Source: Klebsiella variicola
Lineage (GTDB): Bacteria > Pseudomonadota > Gammaproteobacteria > Enterobacterales > Enterobacteriaceae
DNA: 64,000 bases
Assembly (NCBI RefSeq): GCF_000828055.2
Contig: NZ_CP010523.2
Location: 5,332,001-5,396,000 of the forward strand
Direction of reading: 5' to 3'
Both the position numbers and the translations under genes were made by a program. Shown one piece after another: positions 45,515-55,925 of the stretch. A model generated the notes under the pieces. The model saw nothing but the letters and a program-made list of their open reading frames with translations, did not search any database and was not told the origin of the DNA. Positions within the stretch are counted from its first letter, which is position 1. Each line of letters opens with the position of its first letter.

Positions 45515-46666
45515 ATGAAAAACAATTTACCGCCCTTTATCGAGATTTACCGCGCGTTGATCGCCACACCGTCCATCAGCGCGACCGAAGAGGCTCTCGA
45601 TCAAAGCAATGAGTCTTTAATCAATTTGCTGGCAGGCTGGTTCCGCGATCTCGGCTTCAATGTTGAGATACAGCCGGTGCCGGATACGCGCCATAAATTC
45701 AACCTGCTGGCCAGCACCGGACACGGCGCCGGCGGCCTGCTGCTCGCCGGGCATACCGATACCGTGCCATTCGATGATGGCCGCTGGACGCGGGATCCGT
45801 TCACCCTCACCGAACACGATAACAAGCTCTACGGCCTCGGCACGGCTGACATGAAAGGCTTCTTCGCCTTTATTCTCGACGCCCTGCGCGATGTCGACGT
45901 CACCACGCTGAAAAAACCGCTGTATATTCTGGCCACCGCCGACGAAGAGACCAGCATGGCCGGCGCGCGCTATTTTGCCGAAACCACCCAGCTGCGCCCG
46001 GACTGCGCCATCATCGGCGAGCCCACCTCCCTGCAGCCGATCCGCGCCCACAAAGGACATATGTCCAACGCGATCCGTATTCAGGGCCAGTCCGGCCACT
46101 CCAGCGATCCGGCACGCGGAGTTAACGCGATTGAGCTTATGCACGACGCCATCGGCCGCATTATGCAGCTGCGCGATCTGCTAAAAGAGCGCTACCACTT
46201 CGAGGCGTTCACGGTCCCTTACCCAACCCTCAACCTGGGCGCTATCCATGGCGGCGATGCCTCAAACCGTATCTGCGCCTGCTGCGAACTGCATATGGAT
46301 ATCCGCCCGCTGCCGGGGATGACCCTCAACGATCTTAATGGTCTGTTGGGCGAGGCGCTGGCGCCCGTCAGTGAGCGCTGGCCGGGCCGCCTGACGGTCT
46401 CAGAGCTGCACCCGCCGATCCCCGGCTACGAATGCCCGCCGGACCATAAGCTGGTCCAGGTGGTTGAGAAACTGCTCGGCGCGCAGACCGACGTGGTGAA
46501 CTACTGCACCGAAGCGCCGTTTATCCAGACGCTGTGTCCGACGCTGGTTCTCGGCCCGGGTTCCATCAATCAGGCCCATCAGCCTGACGAGTATCTGGAG
46601 ACGCGCTTTATCAAGCCGACCCGGGAGCTGATTAGCCAGGTGGTCCACCACTTCTGCTGGCACTAA
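45515..46666 (+). CDS. argE: acetylornithine deacetylase
   Basis: 383 residues from ATG 45515 ([20 protein letters not shown]), equal to E. coli. An M20-family metallopeptidase that frees ornithine from N-acetylornithine. Metal site [13 protein letters not shown] near residue 80, GLGTADMKG near 110 and DEETSM near 144 carry ligands and the catalytic glutamate. A longer in-frame start at 45401 would run through the operator and is rejected. Confidence 0.97.
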   Translation: MKNNLPPFIEIYRALIATPSISATEEALDQSNESLINLLAGWFRDLGFNVEIQPVPDTRHKFNLLASTGHGAGGLLLAGHTDTVPFDDGRWTRDPFTLTEHDNKLYGLGTADMKGFFAFILDALRDVDVTTLKKPLYILATADEETSMAGARYFAETTQLRPDCAIIGEPTSLQPIRAHKGHMSNAIRIQGQSGHSSDPARGVNAIELMHDAIGRIMQLRDLLKERYHFEAFTVPYPTLNLGAIHGGDASNRICACCELHMDIRPLPGMTLNDLNGLLGEALAPVSERWPGRLTVSELHPPIPGYECPPDHKLVQVVEKLLGAQTDVVNYCTEAPFIQTLCPTLVLGPGSINQAHQPDEYLETRFIKPTRELISQVVHHFCWH

Positions 46667-46924
46667 AATCGCCCTCTTTTTCCGCCCCGTTCTCGCGGGG
46701 CGGAACGGTGACGATCGTCACATTTCCATAAGCGATGCTTATCCAGCGACCCCTGAATTAAATTTCGCAAATTACGGCGATTTACTCGTTTGCTGAAGCG
46801 ATTTCGCAGTAATTGACGTGGGGGTATTTACGTGGCTTTATAAAAGACGGGTTGCTTATCCGTTGCTCACGTTCCAGCGCAGCGGATATAACAAAATAAA
46901 ATGAGATGGGGTGTCTGGGGTAAC

Positions 46925-49576
46925 ATGAACGAACAATATTCCGCATTGCGTAGTAATGTCAGTATGCTCGGCAAGGTGCTGGGCGATACCATCAAGGATG
47001 CATTGGGAGAAAATATTCTTGATCGTGTCGAAACTATCCGTAAGTTGTCCAAATCTTCACGCGCCGGCAACGAAGCTAACCGCCAGGAGCTGCTGACCAC
47101 GCTGCAGAATTTGTCTAACGACGAACTGCTGCCGGTTGCCCGTGCCTTCAGCCAGTTTCTGAATCTGGCGAACACCGCTGAGCAGTACCACAGCATTTCG
47201 CCGAATGGCGAAGCGGCCAGCAATCCGGAAGTCATTGCGCGTACCCTGAGAAAGCTCAAAGACCAACCCAATCTCAACGAAGACACCATCAAAAAAGCGG
47301 TGGAATCTCTGTCTCTGGAGCTGGTATTAACCGCCCACCCGACCGAGATCACCCGCCGGACGCTGATCCATAAAATGGTGGAAGTGAACAGCTGCCTCAA
47401 GCAACTGGACAATAAAGACATCGCCGACTACGAACACCATCAGCTGATGCGCCGTCTGCGCCAGCTGATCGCCCAGTCCTGGCATACTGACGAGATCCGT
47501 AAATACCGCCCGTCTCCGGTCGACGAAGCCAAATGGGGCTTCGCGGTGGTGGAAAACAGCCTGTGGGAAGGGGTGCCTAACTATCTGCGCGAGCTGAACG
47601 AACAGCTGGAAGCCAACCTTGGCTATCAGCTACCGGTGGACTTTGTCCCGGTGCGTTTCACCTCGTGGATGGGCGGCGACCGCGACGGCAACCCGAACGT
47701 GACCGCCGACATCACCCGCCACGTGCTGCTGCTCAGCCGCTGGAAAGCCACCGATCTGTTCCTCAAAGACGTGCAGGTGCTGATCTCCGAGCTGTCGATG
47801 GTGGAGTGTACCGACGAACTTCGCGCGCTGGCTGGCGCCGAGGGTGCTCAGGAACCGTACCGTTATCTGATGAAGAAACTGCGCACTCAGCTGATGGAGA
47901 CCCAGGCCTGGCTGGAAGCGCGCCTGAAAGGTCAGAAGCTGCCGAAACCGGCGGGACTGATCACTCAGAACGAGCAGCTGTGGGAACCGCTGTACGCCTG
48001 CTATAAATCGCTGCAGGCCTGCGGCATGGGCATTATCGCCAACGGCGAACTGCTCGACACCCTGCGCCGCGTGAAGTCTTTCGGCGTACCACTGGTGCGT
48101 ATTGATATCCGTCAGGAAAGCACTCGCCATACCGAAGCGCTGGGCGAAATGACCCGTTACCTCGGGATCGGCGATTACGAAAGCTGGTCAGAAGCCGACA
48201 AACAGGCTTTCCTGATCCGCGAACTGAACTCCAAACGTCCGTTGCTGCCGCGTCAGTGGGAGCCAAGCGAAGAGACGCGCGAAGTCCTCGATACCTGCAA
48301 AGTGATCGCCGAGGCGCCGCGCGGATCGATCGCCGCCTACGTGATCTCGATGGCCAAAACGCCGTCCGACGTGCTGGCGGTTCATCTGCTGCTGAAAGAG
48401 GCCGGGATTGGTTTTGCTCTGCCGGTGGCCCCGCTGTTCGAAACGCTGGACGACCTGAACAACGCCAACGATGTCATGACTCAGCTGCTGAATATCGACT
48501 GGTACCGCGGCTTTATCCAGGGCAAGCAGATGGTCATGATTGGCTATTCTGACTCCGCCAAAGATGCTGGCGTGATGGCCGCCTCCTGGGCGCAGTACCA
48601 GGCGCAGGACGCGCTGATCAAAACCTGTGAGAAAGCCGGTATCGAACTGACGCTGTTCCACGGACGCGGCGGTTCCATCGGCCGCGGCGGCGCGCCAGCC
48701 CACGCGGCGCTGCTCTCGCAGCCGCCGGGAAGCCTGAAAGGCGGCCTGCGCGTCACCGAGCAGGGCGAGATGATCCGCTTTAAGTACGGCCTGCCGGAAG
48801 TGACCATCAGCAGTCTGTCGCTATATACCAGCGCCATTCTGGAAGCCAACCTGCTGCCGCCGCCGGAACCGAAAGCCGAATGGCGCGACATCATGGCTGA
48901 GCTGTCCGACGTCTCCTGCAAGATGTATCGCGGCTACGTACGTGAAAACAAAGATTTCGTGCCTTACTTCCGCTCTGCGACTCCGGAGCAGGAGCTGGGC
49001 AAACTGCCGCTGGGTTCGCGTCCGGCAAAACGTCGCCCGACCGGCGGCGTCGAGTCGCTGCGCGCCATTCCGTGGATCTTCGCCTGGACCCAGAACCGCC
49101 TGATGCTACCGGCCTGGCTGGGCGCTGGCGCCGCGCTGCAGAAGGTGGTCGAAGGTGGAAAACAGAGTGAACTGGAAGCGATGTGTCGCGACTGGCCGTT
49201 CTTCTCCACCCGCCTTGGCATGCTGGAGATGGTTTACTCGAAGGCCGACCTGTGGCTGGCGGAGTACTACGATCAGCGCCTGGTGAAGCCGGAGCTGTGG
49301 GCGCTGGGTACCGAGCTGCGTAAGCTGCTGGCTGCCGACATCAACGTCGTGTTGGCCATCGCCAATGACTCCCATCTGATGGCCGACCTGCCGTGGATCG
49401 CCGAGTCTATCCAGCTGCGTAATATCTATACCGACCCGCTGAACGTCCTGCAGGCGGAACTGCTGCACCGTTCACGCCAGGCCGAAGAAGCAGGCAAGGA
49501 CCCGGATCCGCGCGTTGAACAAGCGCTGATGGTCACCATCGCCGGCGTTGCCGCCGGTATGCGTAACACCGGCTAA
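46925..49576 (+). CDS. ppc: phosphoenolpyruvate carboxylase
   Basis: 883 residues from ATG 46925 ([18 protein letters not shown]), the E. coli length; an upstream ATG in frame adds eight non-conserved residues. Makes oxaloacetate from PEP and bicarbonate, an anaplerotic reaction. Catalytic histidine in [13 protein letters not shown] near 138, [10 protein letters not shown] near 546, [17 protein letters not shown] near 585, and the allosteric aspartate-binding C-terminus MRNTG. In E. coli eptC lies upstream of this gene's 3' side and argE beside its 5' side; here zinT follows. Confidence 0.97.
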   Translation: MNEQYSALRSNVSMLGKVLGDTIKDALGENILDRVETIRKLSKSSRAGNEANRQELLTTLQNLSNDELLPVARAFSQFLNLANTAEQYHSISPNGEAASNPEVIARTLRKLKDQPNLNEDTIKKAVESLSLELVLTAHPTEITRRTLIHKMVEVNSCLKQLDNKDIADYEHHQLMRRLRQLIAQSWHTDEIRKYRPSPVDEAKWGFAVVENSLWEGVPNYLRELNEQLEANLGYQLPVDFVPVRFTSWMGGDRDGNPNVTADITRHVLLLSRWKATDLFLKDVQVLISELSMVECTDELRALAGAEGAQEPYRYLMKKLRTQLMETQAWLEARLKGQKLPKPAGLITQNEQLWEPLYACYKSLQACGMGIIANGELLDTLRRVKSFGVPLVRIDIRQESTRHTEALGEMTRYLGIGDYESWSEADKQAFLIRELNSKRPLLPRQWEPSEETREVLDTCKVIAEAPRGSIAAYVISMAKTPSDVLAVHLLLKEAGIGFALPVAPLFETLDDLNNANDVMTQLLNIDWYRGFIQGKQMVMIGYSDSAKDAGVMAASWAQYQAQDALIKTCEKAGIELTLFHGRGGSIGRGGAPAHAALLSQPPGSLKGGLRVTEQGEMIRFKYGLPEVTISSLSLYTSAILEANLLPPPEPKAEWRDIMAELSDVSCKMYRGYVRENKDFVPYFRSATPEQELGKLPLGSRPAKRRPTGGVESLRAIPWIFAWTQNRLMLPAWLGAGAALQKVVEGGKQSELEAMCRDWPFFSTRLGMLEMVYSKADLWLAEYYDQRLVKPELWALGTELRKLLAADINVVLAIANDSHLMADLPWIAESIQLRNIYTDPLNVLQAELLHRSRQAEEAGKDPDPRVEQALMVTIAGVAAGMRNTG

Positions 49577-49589
49577 TCGAAGCCTCTCT

Positions 49590-49616
49590 CCCCCGGCCGC
49601 CCGGTCGGGGGATTTT
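49590..49616 (+). terminator. probable terminator after ppc
   Basis: CCCCCGGCCG / CCCGGTCGGGGG forms a GC-rich imperfect hairpin followed by ATTTTC, 14 bases past the ppc stop. The T run is short, so confidence is modest. Confidence 0.5.
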
Positions 49617-49624
49617 CACCTGTT

Positions 49625-50275
49625 CTAGTGGTGCAGCATCTCATCAACGATCTGCTCTTTATGCAGCGCATATGGATAATAGGTCGGCCAGTTATCCATC
49701 TCTTTCAGCAACGCCTCCTGTGATTCATTGCCCATGAAAATATGGAAATGCTGCGATTTACGCGGGCCAATAATATGGTCGCTGAACTGCACAAATTTCG
49801 GCGCGTTGGCATCGCCCTGCTGGCACTCAAACAGGTAACGTACGCCCTTCTTGCCGGAGGCGTAATGCAGAATTTTGTAGCCTGAATAGCGGTATTTGCA
49901 GCTGTTGACGGTCTCGCCAACGTGGAACTCAATCACATCATTTTCAATGCCAATCTGCTCCACATCGGTGGCGTAGCCCTTCTTATAATAAGCGCGATAC
50001 TCCTCGACGCTCTTGCCGCCGGGCTTTTTCGCCTTCTGCTCCAGCACCGGATCGAGGTCGCCATTGAGCAGATACGGGTTTACCGACTGCCAGACGCCCT
50101 CCCAGTCGCTCAGCGCGCGGTCCTGCACATTTTTATCGGCAAAAATGCCTTCGCTGGCCTGACGCTCGATGTCGGTTAACGCCGGGCCATGGTTATGATT
50201 GCCGTGGGCAAACGCCTGGGCGCTGGCTAACGCCATGCCGAATCCAAAGGCCAGCAGGGGGATCTTTCTGGTCAT
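49625..50275 (-). CDS. zinT: periplasmic zinc-binding protein ZinT
   Basis: 216 residues. Signal peptide at 1-23 (cleavage AFA|HG) followed by a His-rich HGNHNHG segment. The lipocalin-like ZinT domain includes [34 protein letters not shown] and [10 protein letters not shown], whose histidines are the metal ligands in the family. ZinT helps ZnuA recruit zinc in scarcity. A Zur-like palindrome lies 37 bases upstream of the start. In E. coli zinT is far from ppc, so this is a different location. Confidence 0.93.
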   Translation of the reverse strand: MTRKIPLLAFGFGMALASAQAFAHGNHNHGPALTDIERQASEGIFADKNVQDRALSDWEGVWQSVNPYLLNGDLDPVLEQKAKKPGGKSVEEYRAYYKKGYATDVEQIGIENDVIEFHVGETVNSCKYRYSGYKILHYASGKKGVRYLFECQQGDANAPKFVQFSDHIIGPRKSQHFHIFMGNESQEALLKEMDNWPTYYPYALHKEQIVDEMLHH

Positions 50276-50311
50276 TACTCTCTCCTGAGTTTGCTATCAA
50301 TGGCGACAAAT

Positions 50312-50326
50312 TGTTACGATATAACA
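50312..50326. promoter_or_regulatory. Zur-box-like palindrome between zinT and yijO
   Basis: TGTTACGATATAACA (TGTTA, five bases, TAACA) matches the core of enterobacterial Zur boxes. It lies in the zinT promoter region and about 95 bases upstream of yijO. Zinc-bound Zur would repress zinT; an effect on yijO is possible but unsupported. Confidence 0.7.
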
Positions 50327-50422
50327 TATCTTATCTGGGAAGCAAGCGTGACTGGCAAGCGCTTTTACCGCTGGAAAAATGTCCGGTATGATGAAAGAGG
50401 TGATGCGCTGAACGGAAGAATG

Positions 50423-51286
50423 ATGGACAACGATATCAATCAACTTATTGATTCATTCCTAAAAAAACAGAATGGTATCGGCCGGGTCTATTTTGCCGGC
50501 GAGATGCGCTCGCCTGCTGAGCCGGTAGTGCAGGTTGATTTTCCCCGTCTGAACATCATCCTCAATGGGCAGTTGCCCGACCGGGCACTCGGCAAAAACG
50601 CCAGCCCTCTTGAGGCGAACGACGTGCTCTATATCCCTGGCGATAGCTGGAACTGCCCCCAGTGGCAGGCGCCCTGCCTGCTGTTAAGTCTCCTGTTCGA
50701 TAAGCAGCGGCTGGAGTGCTCGCTGCAGCACTGGAATGGCAAGGCGATAACCGTTGTCGAAAAGCGGCAGGCGCTGCGCCGCGGGCCGCGCGTCGGTTCA
50801 TTTCTGCTGCAGGCGCTCAATGAGCTCCGGATGCAGCCGCAGGAGCAGCGAACCGCCCGCAGCATTGTCGTCAGCCTGCTCAGCCACTGCCATGACCTTC
50901 TCGGCAGCCAGGCGCAAACCTCCTCGCGCAGCCAGGCGCTGTTTGAGGCGATCCGCCAGTACATGGACGTCCATTACGCGGAGCCGCTGAGCCGGGAATC
51001 GGTGGCCCAGGCGTTCTATCTCTCCCCCAACTATCTTTCTCACCTGTTCCAGAAATGCGGGCCAATGGGCTTCAATGAATATCTGAACCATATTCGTCTT
51101 GAACAGGCCCGTATGCTGCTGAAGGGCCACGATATGAAAGTGAAAGATATCGCCCACGCCTGCGGCTTCGCCGACAGCAATTATTTCTGCCGCCTGTTCC
51201 GCAAAACTACGGAGCGCTCGCCGTCTGAATATCGCCGTCAGTACCATAGCCAGTTGACGGAGATATCGTCTCCGGCCCAAAACTAG
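50423..51286 (+). CDS. yijO: AraC-family transcriptional regulator YijO
   Basis: 287 residues from the second of two tandem ATG codons at 50420/50423 after GGAAGA. The N-terminal part is a cupin-like sensor with VLYIPGDSWNCPQW; the C-terminal 100 residues hold the two AraC helix-turn-helix motifs (REVAQAFYLSPNYLSHLFQK type and VKDIAHACGFADSNYFCRLFRK). E. coli YijO lies in the same ppc-fsaB neighbourhood, although frw/pfl and eptC genes that flank it there are absent. Its targets are unknown. Confidence 0.83.
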   Translation: MDNDINQLIDSFLKKQNGIGRVYFAGEMRSPAEPVVQVDFPRLNIILNGQLPDRALGKNASPLEANDVLYIPGDSWNCPQWQAPCLLLSLLFDKQRLECSLQHWNGKAITVVEKRQALRRGPRVGSFLLQALNELRMQPQEQRTARSIVVSLLSHCHDLLGSQAQTSSRSQALFEAIRQYMDVHYAEPLSRESVAQAFYLSPNYLSHLFQKCGPMGFNEYLNHIRLEQARMLLKGHDMKVKDIAHACGFADSNYFCRLFRKTTERSPSEYRRQYHSQLTEISSPAQN

Positions 51287-51490
51287 ATTTTTGTGTGTTA
51301 AACCTGACTTTTGTGCGCGCCTTTATTGCTGTACAACCCACCATCGCCGATAAATGTGATCTAAATCATCCTTAATCGTGATGCGTACATTTATCCAGTT
51401 TTTGGCAAATTTGTCATCTGGCGGTCCTTCGAACGAAAGCCGTATGCTTACCTCAATGACAATATCGAATTAAGCATTGAGGAAAACACG

Positions 51491-52153
51491 ATGGAACTCT
51501 ATCTGGATACCGCCAACGTCGCCGAAGTGGAACGCCTGGCCCGCATCTACCCGCTGGCCGGGGTAACCACCAACCCGAGCATTATCGCCGCCGGTAAAAC
51601 CCCGGTATGGGACGTGCTCCCACGCCTGCAGAAAGCCATCGGTCCGGAGGGCACCCTCTTCGCGCAGACCATGAGCCGCGATGCGCAGGGCATGGTGGAA
51701 GAAGCTAAACGCCTGAGCAACGCCGTGCCGGGCATCGTGGTTAAAATCCCGGTGACCGCCGAAGGCCTCGCCGCTATCAAAATGCTGAAGAAGGAAGGCA
51801 TCCCGACTCTTGGCACCGCCGTCTACAGCGCTTCGCAAGGCCTGCTGGCCGCACTGGCCGGCGCAAAGTACGTCGCGCCTTACGTTAACCGCGTTGACGC
51901 CCAGGGCGGAGACGGCATCTGCATGGTGCAGGAGCTGCAATCTCTGCTGGAAATGCATGCGCCCGAGAGCAAAGTGCTGGCGGCGAGCTTCAAAACGCCC
52001 CGTCAGGCGCTGGATTGCCTGCTGGCCGGTTGCGAAGCCATCACCCTTCCATTAGATGTAGCGCAACAAATGCTCGGCACCCCTGCGGTAGAGTCAGCCA
52101 TAGAGAAGTTTGAACAGGACTGGAATAACGCCTTTGGCACGCTGAACCTGTAA
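51491..52153 (+). CDS. fsaB: fructose-6-phosphate aldolase
   Basis: 220-residue transaldolase-like class I aldolase that splits fructose-6-P to dihydroxyacetone and glyceraldehyde-3-[16 protein letters not shown] at the start, [10 protein letters not shown] near 25, [11 protein letters not shown] near 60, the Schiff-base lysine region [21 protein letters not shown] near 117. It is named fsaB from the adjacent gldA, as in E. coli; the paralogue fsaA is very similar. Operonic with gldA 54 bases downstream, together forming a dihydroxyacetone/glycerol route. Confidence 0.93.
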   Translation: MELYLDTANVAEVERLARIYPLAGVTTNPSIIAAGKTPVWDVLPRLQKAIGPEGTLFAQTMSRDAQGMVEEAKRLSNAVPGIVVKIPVTAEGLAAIKMLKKEGIPTLGTAVYSASQGLLAALAGAKYVAPYVNRVDAQGGDGICMVQELQSLLEMHAPESKVLAASFKTPRQALDCLLAGCEAITLPLDVAQQMLGTPAVESAIEKFEQDWNNAFGTLNL

Positions 52154-52207
52154 CCGGACCTGCGAGTCGCCTGCGGGCGGCAGCACGGTCATCGAGGAGG
52201 AATCGAA

Positions 52208-53311
52208 ATGGATCGCATTATTCAATCACCAGGCAAATACATTCAGGGCGCAGGCGCCATCAAGCGCCTCGGCGACTATCTGAAGCCGCTGGCCGAACGC
52301 TGGCTGGTAGTCGGCGATAAGTTCGTACTGGGGTTTGCGGAAGAGATGCTGCGTAAAAGCCTGGCCGACGCTGGCCTGGCGGCCGAAATTGCGCCGTTTG
52401 GCGGTGAGTGTTCGCATAATGAAATCAATCGCCTGCGCGATATCGCCGGCAGCGCGAAGTGCACCGCCGTGCTGGGGATCGGCGGTGGTAAAACGCTGGA
52501 TACCGCGAAAGCGCTGGCCCATTTTATGAAGGTGCCGGTGGCGATCGCCCCCACCATCGCCTCCACCGATGCGCCGTGTAGCGCGCTGTCGGTGATTTAC
52601 ACCGACGAAGGGGAGTTCGACAGCTACCTGATGCTGCCGCACAACCCCAACATGGTCATTGTCGATACGCAGATTGTTGCCGGTGCGCCAGCTCGCCTGC
52701 TGGCCGCCGGGATTGGCGATGCGCTGGCCACCTGGTTCGAAGCCCGCGCCTGCTCCCGTAGCGGCGCCACCACCATGGCGGGTGGGAAATGCACTCAGGC
52801 GGCGCTGGCGCTGGCCGAGCTGTGCTACAACACCTTACTTGAAGAGGGTGAAAAAGCGATGCTGGCCGCCGAACAGCACGTGGTCACCCCGGCGCTGGAG
52901 CGAGTGGTGGAAGCCAACACCTACCTGAGCGGCGTCGGCTTTGAAAGCGGCGGCCTGGCGGCGGCGCACGCGATTCACAACGGCATGACGGCCATCCCTG
53001 ACGCCCACCACTGTTATCACGGGGAAAAAGTGGCGTTCGGTACCCTGACGCAGCTGGTGCTGGAAAATGCGCCGGTGGACGAAATAGAGACCGTCGCCGC
53101 GCTGTGCCACAGCGTTGGGCTGCCGATCACCCTGGCGCAGCTGGACATCAAAGGTGATATCCCGACCAAAATGCGCCTGGTGGCGGAAGCCGCCTGCGCT
53201 GAAGGCGAAACCATTCACAATATGCCGGGCGGCGTCGACTCAGACCAGGTCTACGCCGCGCTGTTGGTGGCCGACCAATACGGTCAGCGCTTCCTGCAGG
53301 AATGGGAATAA
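52208..53311 (+). CDS. gldA: glycerol dehydrogenase (NAD+)
   Basis: 367 residues, iron-containing alcohol dehydrogenase family, zinc enzyme. Converts glycerol to dihydroxyacetone; also reduces hydroxyacetone and methylglyoxal. [17 protein letters not shown] near 93-109 binds [19 protein letters not shown] near 118; metal ligands are an Asp in [12 protein letters not shown] and histidines in AHAIHNGM and [19 protein letters not shown] precedes the start. Klebsiella also has a dha-regulon enzyme; this is the fsaB-linked copy. Confidence 0.96.
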   Translation: MDRIIQSPGKYIQGAGAIKRLGDYLKPLAERWLVVGDKFVLGFAEEMLRKSLADAGLAAEIAPFGGECSHNEINRLRDIAGSAKCTAVLGIGGGKTLDTAKALAHFMKVPVAIAPTIASTDAPCSALSVIYTDEGEFDSYLMLPHNPNMVIVDTQIVAGAPARLLAAGIGDALATWFEARACSRSGATTMAGGKCTQAALALAELCYNTLLEEGEKAMLAAEQHVVTPALERVVEANTYLSGVGFESGGLAAAHAIHNGMTAIPDAHHCYHGEKVAFGTLTQLVLENAPVDEIETVAALCHSVGLPITLAQLDIKGDIPTKMRLVAEAACAEGETIHNMPGGVDSDQVYAALLVADQYGQRFLQEWE

Positions 53312-53320
53312 CCCAGAGCA

Positions 53321-53350
53321 AAACACCCGGCATCAGCCGGGTGTTTTTTT
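53321..53350. terminator. terminator after gldA
   Basis: AAAACACCCGGC ATCA GCCGGGTGTTTT followed by T, ten bases past gldA. The A/T symmetry suggests bidirectional use with metF, whose stop is 50 bases away. Confidence 0.9.
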
Positions 53351-53400
53351 ATGTCTATCTGTCGAACGCGCCGCCTACTGACCGCGGAAACGGCAAGCAC

Positions 53401-54291
<891 letters not shown>

Positions 54292-54328
54292 TTACCTCAT
54301 CAATCGCATGTAATGGCTGTTATATTGC

Positions 54329-54360
54329 GAACTTCTATACGTTTAGACGTCCAGATGTAA
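54329..54360 (-). promoter_or_regulatory. MetJ operator of metF
   Basis: Consecutive 8-base units related to AGACGTCT: GAACTTCT, ATACGTTT, AGACGTCC, AGATGTAA. The best match is the third. About 40 bases upstream of the metF start. Confidence 0.85.
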
Positions 54361-54515
54361 AAATGACGGAAAAGCGCGCGGGCGTCAATAGAAAAATCTG
54401 CGTAAAGAGTGAGGAATAGGCCTCTAAAATGAAAAAAATTCATCTTCCGGCGCTTTGCCAGCCGAAAGAGCTCGCTCTGCAGTCAATATGGGGTAGCACG
54501 ATGTTCAGCCTGAGA

Positions 54516-55424
54516 CTAGCGAGTCGTCAGGTGATCATCCAGCAGTGAGAGCCATTGCTGCACGGATTCTGCCTGGTGAGGCGCATAGACCACGCCAAGG
54601 CTTAACGGCATGCTGTCGCCTTCAGCGACAGGACAGAACACCACCCCCTGACGCTGGATCGCGGAAAAGGACGCCGGCAGCAGGATCATGCCTTCGCCAC
54701 GCGCAATTCGCGCCAGCAGTACATCATGTTCGGCAGGCTCCTCCACGTAAGCGGGGGAATAGCCAGCCCGGTCGAAAATACGTCGCGTGTAGTCAAAGAA
54801 ATCGGGATTACGCTCGCGTTTAAACCAGAACAGCGGTCGGTGATTAAGCGCGCGTAGCGTTAACGCTGGGCTGGCGGCTTCCGGCCAGGAGGCAGGCAAT
54901 GCCGCGATGAGCGGCTCCTGATACGGCAATGGATGCAGGTGCAGCCCTTCGGTATTCAGCGGCAGTGCGACCAGCGCCGCATCGAGTTTGCCTTTGCGCA
55001 CCTGCTGAGCCAGCGCCGGCGAGGCGTGGCGAGTAATATGCAACGTGCGGGTATGTTTACTCAGCGCAGATTCAACGGCGGCGAAAATGCCCTGTTCAAA
55101 GGCGGTGGTCAATCCCAGACGCAAGGGCTGCGGCGAGTGAACGGAGAGCTCACTCAATGCCGCCAGCGTGCGCGCCTGGAGCGCCAGCATCGGCCGAATA
55201 ATCTCCAGCACTTCTCTTCCCGCGTCGGTAAGGATCAAGCCTTTGCTGTGGCGCTGAAACAGCGTCACCCCCAGCTGCGCTTCCAGATGGCGGATATGGC
55301 GGGTCAGCGGCGGCTGCGAGATAAATAACCGCTGCGCCGCCCGGCTGATGTTATTTTCCTCCGCCACCACGGCAAAGGCGCGCAGCAGGCGAATATCCAG
55401 GGAATGTAATCGCGAAGTTGTCAT
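54516..55424 (-). CDS. LysR-family regulator divergent from a CMD-like gene
   Basis: 302 residues. HTH at about 8-66 (IRLLRAFAVVAEENNISRAAQRLFISQPPLTRHIRHLE in parts), then a LysR effector domain. The N-terminus resembles the CatR/BenM/AlsR-type group, many of which sense small aromatic or organic acids. The start at 55424 is 88 bases from the divergent gene's start, a typical LysR regulator-target pair. No counterpart between metF and metL in E. coli. Confidence 0.85.
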   Translation of the reverse strand: MTTSRLHSLDIRLLRAFAVVAEENNISRAAQRLFISQPPLTRHIRHLEAQLGVTLFQRHSKGLILTDAGREVLEIIRPMLALQARTLAALSELSVHSPQPLRLGLTTAFEQGIFAAVESALSKHTRTLHITRHASPALAQQVRKGKLDAALVALPLNTEGLHLHPLPYQEPLIAALPASWPEAASPALTLRALNHRPLFWFKRERNPDFFDYTRRIFDRAGYSPAYVEEPAEHDVLLARIARGEGMILLPASFSAIQRQGVVFCPVAEGDSMPLSLGVVYAPHQAESVQQWLSLLDDHLTTR

Positions 55425-55512
55425 ACTGAAAAGGTATCACGAAAAGGGTATTACTCAAGTCCGGCACACTTCCCTACCCTTCCTCTCAACGCTTCATCAC
55501 AGAGAGGAAAAA

Positions 55513-55887
55513 ATGATGTCCAGCGAACGTTATATCACCGGTCAGGAAATGCTGCAGCGGGTGGATGGCCACGGCGGGGAAGCCGTCGTCGACAGCCTGC
55601 AGGATATCGCCCCCGATTTCGCCCGCTATCTGATTGAGTTCCCCTTCGGCGATATTTACGCCAGGCCAGGGCTCGACTTACGCAGCCGGGAAATCGCCAC
55701 TATTGCCGCGCTCACCGCGCTGGGTAACGCCGCGCCGCAGCTGAAAGTACATATTGCCGCGGGATTAAATGTCGGTCTGACGCAAGAGGAGATTACGGAA
55801 GTGATCATGCAGATGGCGGTCTACGCCGGCTTCCCGGCGGCGCTCAACGGCCTGTTTGCCGCTAAAGCGGTTTTTGCGGCGCACTAA
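55513..55887 (+). CDS. carboxymuconolactone decarboxylase-like protein
   Basis: 124 residues. The CMD core is seen in REIATIAALTALGNAAPQLKVHIAAGLNVGL and QEEITEVIMQMAVYAGFPAALNGL (read in parts). There is no cysteine at all, so it is not an AhpD-type peroxidase with a CXXC; it is closer to PcaC/YurZ-type proteins. The reaction is unknown. Start set by AGAGAGGAAA before tandem ATG codons. Divergent from a LysR gene and convergent with metL. Confidence 0.85.
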   Translation: MMSSERYITGQEMLQRVDGHGGEAVVDSLQDIAPDFARYLIEFPFGDIYARPGLDLRSREIATIAALTALGNAAPQLKVHIAAGLNVGLTQEEITEVIMQMAVYAGFPAALNGLFAAKAVFAAH

Positions 55888-55888
55888 C

Positions 55889-55919
55889 AAAAAAGACCAG
55901 GCAGCGCCTGGTCTTTTTC
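55889..55919. terminator. bidirectional terminator CMD gene/metL
   Basis: AAAAGACCAGGC AGC GCCTGGTCTTTTT lies between the two convergent stop codons, with A and T runs on either side. Confidence 0.9.
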
Positions 55920-55925
55920 TCGGAA

